A DNA stretch of 20,525 nt from a virus. The stretch is from the IMG/VR virus record IMGVR_UViG_3300027969_000493, positions 1 through 20,525 of that record; one strand, written 5' to 3'. Below, one piece after another: positions 13,137 to 16,982 of this stretch. The notes below the pieces were generated by a model. It had not been told where the DNA came from and did no database searches. It saw only the letters and a list, made by a program, of their open reading frames with translations. The position numbers were made by a program, and so were the translations under genes. The stretch's first letter is position 1; each line of letters opens with the position of its first letter.

Positions 13137-13154
13137 TGCGCGAAAAGTCGCGCA
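13137..13154. other. Perfect 7-bp hairpin TGCGCGA/TCGCGCA
   Basis: Loop of four bases, GC-rich, between tRNA-His and the composite promoter. It has no T run on the tRNA strand, so it is more likely a processing or blocking structure than an intrinsic terminator. Confidence 0.45.
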
Positions 13155-13159
13155 TGAAT

Positions 13160-13234
13160 TGGTACTGGATAGTGGGATCGAACCACGTCCACCTCAGTCA
13201 CAGTGAGGGATGCAACCATTACACCTTATCCAGC
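13160..13234 (-). tRNA. tRNA-His(GTG)
   Basis: Encoded CCA, anticodon arm CCTCA-CTGTGAC-TGAGG, acceptor GCTGGAT/ATCCAGT with G1-U72. The usual G-1:C73 pair of His tRNAs is not obvious. Confidence 0.88.
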
Positions 13235-13241
13235 ATTGTAT

Positions 13242-13312
13242 TGGAGCTCCTAGAAGGAATCGAACCTTCCTTTTTTGGCTTAGAAGACCTAACCCGTCCC
13301 AGCGGTAGAAGC
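13242..13312 (-). tRNA. tRNA-Arg(TCT), shortened D region
   Basis: 71 nt with encoded CCA. The acceptor GCTTCTA/TAGGAGC and T arm GAAGG/CCTTC are intact and the loop CTTCTAA gives TCT. The linker bases 8-9 and normal D arm are missing (a 3-bp CCG/CGG stem follows the acceptor directly) and the anticodon stem has an A-A mismatch. It is probably a degenerate paralogue of tRNA-Arg(TCG). Confidence 0.7.
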
Positions 13313-13318
13313 ATATTA

Positions 13319-13391
13319 TGGCGCTCCCGGAATGAGTCGAACATTCGTAAGCAGGCTTCGTAGACCCGCCACCGGATCCGCCGGCGAAAGC
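13319..13391 (-). tRNA. tRNA-Arg(ACG)
   Basis: Encoded CCA, G73, acceptor GCTTTCG/CGGGAGC, T arm GAATG/CATTC, anticodon loop CTACGAA. A34 would need inosine modification to read CGN. The D arm is unusual and position 8 is not U. Confidence 0.75.
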
Positions 13392-13396
13392 ATTAT

Positions 13397-13470
13397 TGGT
13401 ATCCTTGAATGGAATCTAACCATTGCCCCTATCGTGTCGAGATAGTGTCCTCACATTAGACGACAAGAAT
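13397..13470 (-). tRNA. tRNA-Val(GAC), C33 variant
   Basis: Encoded CCA, acceptor ATTCTTG/CAAGGAT, T arm AATGG/CCATT and anticodon stem CTATC/GATAG perfect. The loop TCGACAC gives GAC but has C instead of the near-universal U at position 33. Confidence 0.72.
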
Positions 13471-13490
13471 ATAAATTTCTGACAACAAGT

Positions 13491-13559
13491 AAAACACAAT
13501 GGGACTCGAACCCATATCTCCCCCTTCCGGGGGCGTCATATCCATTAAACCATGCGTAA
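13491..13559 (-). pseudogene. Degraded tRNA-Arg-like element with collapsed anticodon loop
   Basis: A good T arm ATGGG-TTCGAGT-CCCAT and an Arg-type D region (GTTTAATGGATATGAC) are present. The anticodon arm is a 5-bp CCCCC/GGGGG stem closed by only GGAA, leaving no 7-nt loop. The outer acceptor pairs fail and no CCA is encoded. It probably derives from an Arg(CCN) tRNA. Confidence 0.55.
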
Positions 13560-13572
13560 CATTCTTCAAGCC

Positions 13573-13649
13573 CTTTTCTTAAGTTAGAGTTGCCGCTCTA
13601 TTAGAAGTAACGAAAAGAAGCCTTGTTGTCAAGGGACCGGCAAGTCCCT
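13573..13649 (-). ncRNA. Structured spacer S6 with complementary hairpin loops
   Basis: Two hairpins: AGGGAC-TTGCCG-GTCCCT (13632-13649) and TAGAG-CGGCAA-CTCTA (13585-13600) as read on the minus strand. Their 6-nt loops TTGCCG and CGGCAA are exactly complementary, so they could form a kissing complex. A CTTTTC/GAAAAG helix encloses the second hairpin. The element lies between tRNA-Glu and the Arg-like relic. A TTGACA lies beside the first hairpin, but I see no convincing -10. Confidence 0.55.
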
Positions 13650-13656
13650 ATTCTAT

Positions 13657-13731
13657 TGGTACACCCAACGGGAGTTGAACCCGTCTCTACAAATTGAAAG
13701 TTTGTTATCCTAGCCGATAGACGATGGGCGC
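13657..13731 (-). tRNA. tRNA-Glu(TTC)
   Basis: Encoded CCA, acceptor GCGCCCA/TGGGTGT, Glu-type D arm (TCGTCTATCGGCTAGGATA), anticodon loop CTTTCAA. It reads GAA. Confidence 0.93.
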
Positions 13732-13737
13732 ATATTA

Positions 13738-13828
13738 TGGTGGGGAATGGACGGATTCGAACCTCTTGCCGTTACCGGGACAGGGTTACAGCCTGCCGCC
13801 AGGACCACCTAGCCTTATTGCACTCCCC
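13738..13828 (-). tRNA. tRNA-Tyr(GTA)
   Basis: Class II, 91 nt, encoded CCA, A73, acceptor GGGGAGT/ATTCCCC, anticodon arm GCAGG-CTGTAAC-CCTGT. Confidence 0.9.
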
Positions 13829-13833
13829 AAACT

Positions 13834-13908
13834 TGGTAGTCCTAAGGTGAATTGAACACCCGACCTAAGAGTTATCAGCTCTTTGCTCTACCACTGAGCT
13901 ATAGGACC
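13834..13908 (-). tRNA. tRNA-Ile(GAT)
   Basis: Encoded CCA, A73, acceptor GGTCCTA/TAGGACT, anticodon arm AAGAG-CTGATAA-CTCTT. It reads AUC/AUU. Confidence 0.93.
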
Positions 13909-13995
13909 AAACTCTATTGTTGCGCTTCTACGAGAGGCGTTAAGAGAAAATTTCAGCCAGAAATTCTTTTAATGTGCAGCTGGATCTGACACAGT
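13909..13995 (-). other. Spacer S7 with one hairpin, no gene
   Basis: 87 nt between tRNA-Ile and the long tRNA-like element. AATTTC/GAAATT arms extended by a G-T pair close a TGGCT loop. No promoter or ORF with a ribosome site is visible. Confidence 0.35.
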
Positions 13996-14114
13996 TGGTA
14001 TCGGGCGGGGTTTCGAACCTATAGATTGTATTCTGCGTCATGAGCAGCAATCTATATTTTTTCCATTCGCATCGGAGTCATGACTCTCTTCTGCAGCACC
14101 ATGCTAGACCCGAT
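13996..14114 (-). ncRNA. 119-nt tRNA-like element with a long internal insertion
   Basis: The ends are those of a tRNA: encoded CCA, A73, perfect acceptor ATCGGGT/GCCCGAT, a D-loop-like GCATGGTGC and a T-loop GGTTCGAAACC with a short stem. The middle is about 40 nt too long. It holds a 12-bp palindrome GAGTCATGACTC and a strong hairpin (ATAGATTG/CAATCTAT around CTGC/GCAG). TCATGAC occurs twice, 40 bp apart, so a partial duplication in a former CAT-anticodon tRNA is one reading. I see no workable anticodon arm. Confidence 0.55.
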
Positions 14115-14116
14115 TC

Positions 14117-14192
14117 TGGTGGATGGTGTTGGTTACGATCCAACCTTTTGTGTTTTTCAGACACACGCTTTCACCAGATTAGCTTACCATCC
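14117..14192 (-). tRNA. tRNA-Phe(GAA)
   Basis: Encoded CCA, A73, perfect acceptor GGATGGT/ACCATCC, T stem GTTGG/CCAAC, anticodon arm TGTGT-CTGAAAA-ACACA. The T loop is ATCGTAA rather than TTC. Confidence 0.9.
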
Positions 14193-14257
14193 AAAAATTC
14201 TTCGTATTGTTGTTTTTCAATAATTATAATTTTAATATCAGGATGTTGTTCTATAAC
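14171..14257 (-). pseudogene. Possible 3' remnant of a protein gene
   Basis: An open frame of about 28 protein-like codons (containing AVIEQHPDIK and EEFLDGKLIW) runs to a TGA inside the D arm of tRNA-Phe. No start codon is available: upstream the frame enters a tRNA 5' half and hits TAG. It looks like the tail of a gene fused to a broken tRNA by recombination. Confidence 0.35.
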
Positions 14258-14288
14258 AGCAACCGCTCTACCATTGAGCTACCAAGAC
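14250..14288 (-). pseudogene. 5' half of a tRNA, broken at the anticodon
   Basis: GTCTTGG, TA, a canonical D arm (GCTC..GAGC) and the start of an anticodon arm reading CTGTTAT (Asn-like) are present. No matching 3' half follows: no T arm, no CCAAGAC strand, no CCA. Beyond it (14289-14416) lie a hairpin CCGAA../..TTCGG at 14298-14318 and no gene I can support. Confidence 0.6.
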
Positions 14289-14416
14289 ATAATTGCACCG
14301 AACACTGTCGCAGTTCGGCAGCGGATGGTTATTTAGACGTCTCCCGTTTATCCGGCCGGACTGGAGAGAATCATTCGCCATCACCCTAGTCTGTTTCAAC
14401 GTCAAAGGGCACGTTT

Positions 14417-14491
14417 TGGTGTACCGGGAGGGGATTGAACCCTCGACACGCGGATTAAGAGCCCGCTGTTCTACCACTGAACTACCGGTGC
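14417..14491 (-). tRNA. tRNA-Lys(CTT)
   Basis: Encoded CCA, A73, T arm GAGGG/CCCTC, anticodon arm GCGGG-CTCTTAA-TCCGC. The acceptor GCACCGG/CCGGTAC has one mismatch (2-71). It reads AAG. Confidence 0.88.
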
Positions 14492-14502
14492 ATTATTTAG
14501 AA

Positions 14503-14593
14503 GATACACCGCTGTGATTGTTCATCACTCAGGAATTCCGACCCTCTGACATAACAGAATGTCTTACATGCCACCTTACTGTATCGGTGTATC
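14503..14593 (-). ncRNA. Hairpin-bounded spacer S3
   Basis: 91 nt closed by a perfect 9-bp stem GATACACCG/CGGTGTATC, with an inner GACAT/ATGTC hairpin and a degraded T-arm-like GGGTCGGAATTCC. It sits 10-11 nt from the Lys tRNAs on either side. It is either a tRNA relic or a structured RNA. Confidence 0.5.
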
Positions 14594-14603
14594 ATCAAAG
14601 TAA

Positions 14604-14680
14604 TGGTGGATCGACTGGGGTTCGAACCCAGGTTGACACGGATTAAAAGTCCATCGCTAAACCAACTCAGCTACCGATCC
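14604..14680 (-). tRNA. tRNA-Lys(TTT)
   Basis: Encoded CCA, A73, acceptor GGATCGG/TCGATCC, anticodon loop CTTTTAA. It reads AAA. Its 5' part overlaps the end of the 51-codon gene. Confidence 0.93.
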
Positions 14681-14812
14681 ATTCTTCAACGCCATCTTAT
14701 CGTCACGGCGTTGAACCTTCTTGCTTTTCCCGTGAGCACCGCAAACCTTGAAGCGCATATGCTCAACATAAGGATTGCGTTGTTTAGGAAGTTCTTTCTG
14801 TTTTCGTTTCAT
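14657..14812 (-). CDS. Tiny basic phage protein overlapping tRNA-Lys (51 aa)
   Basis: ORF from ATG to TAG, with AGGG and AGAAG ahead of the ATG. It is strongly basic: MKRKQKELPKQRNPYVEHMR, then CGAHGKSKKVQRRDD. The RNPxV...GAHxKxxKxxRR pattern is one I associate with a widespread family of very small phage proteins of unknown function. The last 8 codons (AELV region) are written in the 5' part of tRNA-Lys(TTT), a second case here of a coding end inside a tRNA. Confidence 0.65.
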   Translation of the reverse strand: MKRKQKELPKQRNPYVEHMRFKVCGAHGKSKKVQRRDDKMALKNGSVAELV

Positions 14813-14942
14813 CTTCTTTTTCCCTAAATTCGACAGTGTATTTGCCGTCCGACCATTGTTTCAAAGTGTGCATATAGTACTTCCAAACACCATACTTACG
14901 ATGCACGCTGTTTAGGTAACTCAAGTTTCCCGTGTGGATCAT
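14784..14942 (-). CDS. Small unknown protein (52 aa)
   Basis: ORF from ATG to TAA with a strong AAAGGAAG at good spacing and a sigma70 promoter 25-55 nt upstream. It contains LNSVHRKYGVWKYYMHTLKQ and WSDGKYTVEFREKED, then a KTERTS tail. It overlaps the next ORF by 29 nt. I do not recognise it. Promoter, ribosome site and coding character together make it credible as an early gene that leads into the Lys tRNAs. Confidence 0.62.
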   Translation of the reverse strand: MIHTGNLSYLNSVHRKYGVWKYYMHTLKQWSDGKYTVEFREKEDETKTERTS

Positions 14943-14968
14943 GTCGTCTTCCTTTTCATCATGTAATC

Positions 14969-14997
14969 GTTATCGTATATTATCGAAATAATGTCAA
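14969..14997 (-). promoter_or_regulatory. Sigma70 promoter for the 52- and 51-codon genes
   Basis: Minus strand TTGACA, 17 bp, GATAAC (4/6 in the -10). It starts about 20 nt ahead of the 52-codon ORF. Confidence 0.6.
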
Positions 14998-15006
14998 GCG
15001 TTCTTT

Positions 15007-15078
15007 TGGTAGCGTCTGTGAGAGTTGAACTCACCCTAGATCCTTATGAGAGATCTGTCTAAACCGCTTAGAGACGCC
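15007..15078 (-). tRNA. tRNA with CAT anticodon (Met or Ile2)
   Basis: Encoded CCA, A73, acceptor GGCGTCT/AGACGCT, T arm GTGAG/CTCAC, anticodon arm GATCT-CTCATAA-GGATC. The G1 acceptor and the second CAT tRNA at 12222 make an Ile tRNA with lysidine at C34 (reading AUA) plausible; sequence alone cannot decide. The D arm is short. Confidence 0.8.
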
Positions 15079-15087
15079 ATGATTGGG

Positions 15088-15195
15088 AACGACTATAAAC
15101 AGATCATATCTTCAACTGAGCCTCACCAGAGCTTGGGAATCGAACCATCTTAGTTGTTGATGTATTTCTGACCATGTTGCAACATGTTAGTCGTT
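15088..15195 (-). ncRNA. Hairpin-bounded spacer S4
   Basis: 108 nt closed by a perfect 8-bp stem AACGACTA/TAGTCGTT. Inside are a perfect 14-bp palindrome CATGTTGCAACATG and a consensus T-loop GGTTCGATTCC without proper T-stem pairs. It lies 4 nt from tRNA-Gln and 9 nt from the CAT tRNA. It may be a tRNA relic or a processed RNA. Confidence 0.5.
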
Positions 15196-15199
15196 ATAT

Positions 15200-15274
15200 T
15201 GGATGGGGAGGTAGGATTCGAACCTACGGTACACGCATTCAAAGTGCGATGCCTTACCACTTGGCCACTCCCCA
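15200..15274 (-). tRNA. tRNA-Gln(TTG)
   Basis: Encoded CCA, U1-A72 acceptor TGGGGAG/CTCCCCA typical of Gln, anticodon arm TCGCA-CTTTGAA-TGCGT. It reads CAA. Confidence 0.92.
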
Positions 15275-15276
15275 AA

Positions 15277-15370
15277 ACTCTGTTTACACACGCACCCCAT
15301 CTAGTGGACTAATCTCAGCAAAGTGTTGGTAGGCCTACCCTCATTTGCGGGATGCATGTGAAAACAGAGT
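15277..15370 (-). ncRNA. Structured RNA S5 with a 22-position stem
   Basis: The two 22-nt arms (15277-15298 and 15349-15370) pair at 21 of 22 positions as minus-strand RNA, counting two G-U wobbles; the one exception is U-U. On the plus strand the same wobble sites would be C-A mismatches, so the structure belongs to the tRNA-coding strand. Above it a GCAAA/TTTGC helix stacks directly on the long stem and holds the 12-bp palindrome GGTAGGCCTACC; a bulge of about 20 nt carries TAGTCCACTA. It ends 2 nt before tRNA-Gln. Confidence 0.72.
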
Positions 15371-15519
15371 CATATGTTTCCAGTTCCGTCATCGCTTACG
15401 CTAGGAACAAGTTTCTAAATTTTGAAAGAGCAAGGAAGATTGATGCCATCGCTTCGTTCCTACATTGTCAACATCGTTTATTTGGTAAATAATGTCAACC
15501 ACTTTTTTTCGTCAACGCA
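15371..15519 (-). other. Leader between the attenuator and the tRNA array
   Basis: No recognisable gene. A 17-codon ORF (15396-15449, MASIFLALSKFRNLFLA) has AGGA 8 nt before its ATG and a hydrophobic product, so it may be a minicistron. Two TTGACA sequences occur (about 15466-15498), but I see no good -10 at the right spacing. Confidence 0.3.
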
Positions 15520-15521
15520 AC

Positions 15522-15554
15522 AAAAAACCCCGGGACCTTTTGGATACCGGGGTT
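15522..15554 (-). terminator. Strong intrinsic terminator ahead of the tRNA array
   Basis: Minus-strand stem AACCCCGG/CCGGGGTT (8 bp perfect) with a 13-nt loop, followed directly by TTTT. It would stop transcripts from the promoter at 15697-15725 after about 170 nt. Confidence 0.85.
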
Positions 15555-15600
15555 CTTCTTAGATCATGTGAGCAAAGTGCCGTCACATACAAAGAACCCC
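15549..15600 (-). promoter_or_regulatory. Antiterminator arm of a candidate attenuator
   Basis: On the minus strand GGGGTTCTT (15592-15600) is perfectly complementary to AAGAACCCC (15549-15557). The latter contains the 5' arm of the terminator stem, so the two pairings exclude each other. Between them a hairpin ATGTGA/TCACAT can form. Confidence 0.65.
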
Positions 15601-15660
15601 AACGAAGCCGCAGAAGCGGACCTCTTTCATATTATCAATCTGGTTAAGATAAGACGGCAT
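15583..15660 (-). CDS. Possible 25-codon leader peptide
   Basis: ATG-to-TGA ORF (MPSYLNQIDNMKEVRF.., ending GVLCM) inside the leader between promoter and terminator. Its last codons cover the antiterminator arm GGGGTTCTT, the layout of leader-peptide attenuation. AAAGG lies 11 nt before the ATG, a weak site. It may only be fortuitous. Confidence 0.35.
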   Translation of the reverse strand: MPSYLNQIDNMKEVRFCGFVGVLCM

Positions 15661-15696
15661 TGTTTCAAAAACCTTTGTTTGTTTCGTTGTTCTTAA

Positions 15697-15725
15697 TGTA
15701 TATATGATTTCTTTTCGATTGTCAA
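15697..15725 (-). promoter_or_regulatory. Sigma70 promoter of the tRNA-array leader
   Basis: Minus strand TTGACA, 17 bp, TATACA (5/6 in the -10). The -35 overlaps the end of the 76-codon gene. It is the only strong promoter above the S5/Gln part of the array. Confidence 0.8.
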
Positions 15726-15952
15726 GCGTTCTTTTGCAAATAAAATCGAATAATTTTCATATCTAGTTCGTCAAGTTTTTCACTCCACGCAGCACCATAT
15801 GCGGCTACCTTTTCGCTCACTCGTGCTAAGTTGTTTGCAATCATGTCGTTAGGATAGTCTTTTGCCATCTCTGCCATACCGAATGCAACCTTGTGGAGTT
15901 TCTGAGTGTCGATCTTGTGTTTCAATGTGTTAGTTCCTTTTGTATTCATCAT
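15722..15952 (-). CDS. Small unknown helical protein after regA (76 aa)
   Basis: Not recognised. It is predicted helical and amphipathic: HKVAFGMAEMAKDYPNDMIANN, then LARVSEKVAAYGAAW and a KLDELDMKIIRFYLQKNA tail. Start choice: the ATG-ATG at 15947-15952 sits right at the expected start site of the promoter at 15959-15987, leaving no leader, while AAAGGAA lies inside codons 4-7 at good spacing for a TTG at 15923-15925. Initiation may therefore be at that TTG (67 aa), or leaderless at the ATG. Confidence 0.68.
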   Translation of the reverse strand: MMNTKGTNTLKHKIDTQKLHKVAFGMAEMAKDYPNDMIANNLARVSEKVAAYGAAWSEKLDELDMKIIRFYLQKNA

Positions 15953-15958
15953 AAATCA

Positions 15959-15987
15959 TTTATAGAATATTCGATAAATGTTGTCAA
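15959..15987 (-). promoter_or_regulatory. Sigma70 promoter between regA and the 76-codon gene
   Basis: Minus strand TTGACA, 17 bp, TATAAA. A near-consensus promoter. Confidence 0.8.
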
Positions 15988-15995
15988 CCAGGAAA

Positions 15996-16394
15996 TCACA
16001 CTTTCTTCCGACCGATGTTGTATTTTGCGACGAGTTCCCATTGACCTTTGTCTTTGTGAGGTAGAATCTTGACCTGACTCATAGCAGCTCTTGGGTCGTC
16101 TATCTGACTTGCATCAACAACCTTGACAAGATCCCAGTCCTGTAGTAAGTTGATGATGGTGTTGCGTCTACCTTTGTCTTCGTCAGAGAAGTCAGTAGGC
16201 TTGCCATCAAGTGCAAATAGTTCCTTGAAGTGAACGATATAGTACTTGCCCTGCTTGTGCAGGATGTGGCATGATTGATATAGTTTGTTGTCTTTTCTAG
16301 AAGCTACGCCGATACGAGTCAATGTTTCTTTGATCTTGAGGAAGTCTTGTTCCTCGCCGATTCTCACCTCCACAAGTGTTTCAATTAAGTTCAT
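15996..16394 (-). CDS. regA: RegA translational repressor
   Basis: RNA-binding protein that blocks translation of many early phage mRNAs by covering their start sites; in T4 it targets genes 44, 45 and rIIB among others. At 132 aa it compares with T4 RegA (122 aa). It shares near-identical stretches such as FLKIKETLTRIGVASRKDNKLYQSCHIL and YYIVHFKELFALDG, plus the C-terminal WELVAKYNIG. The ATG overlaps the gp62 stop (ATGA), as part of the 45-44-62-regA operon. It is followed by a new promoter and, about 300 bp on, the tRNA array. Confidence 0.96.
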   Translation of the reverse strand: MNLIETLVEVRIGEEQDFLKIKETLTRIGVASRKDNKLYQSCHILHKQGKYYIVHFKELFALDGKPTDFSDEDKGRRNTIINLLQDWDLVKVVDASQIDDPRAAMSQVKILPHKDKGQWELVAKYNIGRKKV

Positions 16395-16840
16395 TTAGTT
16401 ATTCCACCCTTTTCTAATTTTTCTTTAATAATAGCAAGTTGACCTTTGCTTAATATTGAAAGAGCGGACCGTGCTTTTGCATCACTATACTTATAGTATT
16501 CTTTGATTGCGTCTATGTCAGAGCTTTTCTCTGCTTTGGGCCACTTCTCATATCGACTTCTAGGTCTAATACTATTTATTAAATAATCATGTTGTAGAAG
16601 TTTGGGTAGATTGTAATGAAGATTCATATCGTTAGCATATAGAATCGTATCAGCAGTCAATGAAAATGCTTTGTTTACGATATATGCATCATACTTATCA
16701 GCAGTTTCTTCTGAGAAAAGATACTTCTTACCTTTTGAAATATCACCTACGAATGTAAATACATCGAACTTCTTTTCAACCGGAGCTTCTTCAATCTTCG
16801 GTTGGGGTGATGTCTTCTGCTTTGTCGTGTTTTTTACCAT
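16391..16840 (-). CDS. 62: Clamp loader small subunit gp62
   Basis: Partner of gp44 in the complex that loads the sliding clamp gp45. Recognised from position and from FTFVGDISKGKKYLF, YIVNKAFSLTADTILYANDMN, the LLQHDYLINSIRPRSRYEKW core and YYKYSDAKARSALSILS, which match gp62 of T4-like marine phages. The frame opens earlier at a GTG (16870), but the ATG at 16838-16840 with GGAG 10 nt upstream is preferred, giving 149 aa; T4 gp62 is longer (187 aa). The start overlaps the Cys-rich small gene by 50 nt and the end overlaps regA by 4 nt. Confidence 0.88.
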   Translation of the reverse strand: MVKNTTKQKTSPQPKIEEAPVEKKFDVFTFVGDISKGKKYLFSEETADKYDAYIVNKAFSLTADTILYANDMNLHYNLPKLLQHDYLINSIRPRSRYEKWPKAEKSSDIDAIKEYYKYSDAKARSALSILSKGQLAIIKEKLEKGGITK

Positions 16841-16982
16841 GTTTTTGCATCTCCGCGGCACATTTTTCACACATATTCATAGTATACTGTTCAGGAATGC
16901 CTTGGTCGTTCAGAGCACTATAACGAAGGTAGTGCTTTTTCCCGAACCGAGTGCGTTCACATAAACCGCATTTGAACATCAT
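16791..16982 (-). CDS. Small zinc-ribbon-like protein between 44 and 62 (63 aa)
   Basis: FKCGLCERTRFGKK near the N-terminus and MNMCEKCAAEMQKHGKKHD later give two CxxC pairs, so a zinc-ribbon fold is likely. The acidic tail ends TPTED. The ATG overlaps the gp44 stop, and the gene runs 50 nt into gp62, so it belongs to the clamp-loader operon. T4 has no gene at this place. Function unknown; RNA or DNA binding is a guess. Confidence 0.72.
   Translation of the reverse strand: MMFKCGLCERTRFGKKHYLRYSALNDQGIPEQYTMNMCEKCAAEMQKHGKKHDKAEDITPTED

Noticed and set aside
13996-14114. tmRNA
   Set aside because: Too short, with no tag-peptide frame and no Ala-type acceptor, although it has tRNA-like ends.
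13996-14114. Group I intron in a tRNA
   Set aside because: The insertion of about 40 nt is far too small and lacks group I core motifs.
6759-15370. CRISPR array, because of the regular repeat-like look
   Set aside because: The repeated words are tRNA T arms (GGTTCGAAxCC) at uneven spacing in differing genes, and there are no cas genes.
15466-15498. Promoters from two TTGACA words near the array leader
   Set aside because: No -10 better than 3 of 6 at 16-18 bp spacing for either.
15564-15585. CRP-type operator TGTGA..TCACA in the leader
   Set aside because: The spacer between the half-sites is 11 nt rather than 6; it is better read as a hairpin in the leader RNA.
16573-16580. AATAAATA inside gp62 as a late promoter
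   Set aside because: Differs at the first base from the T/C seen in the other sites and lies within a coding region with no late gene right after it.
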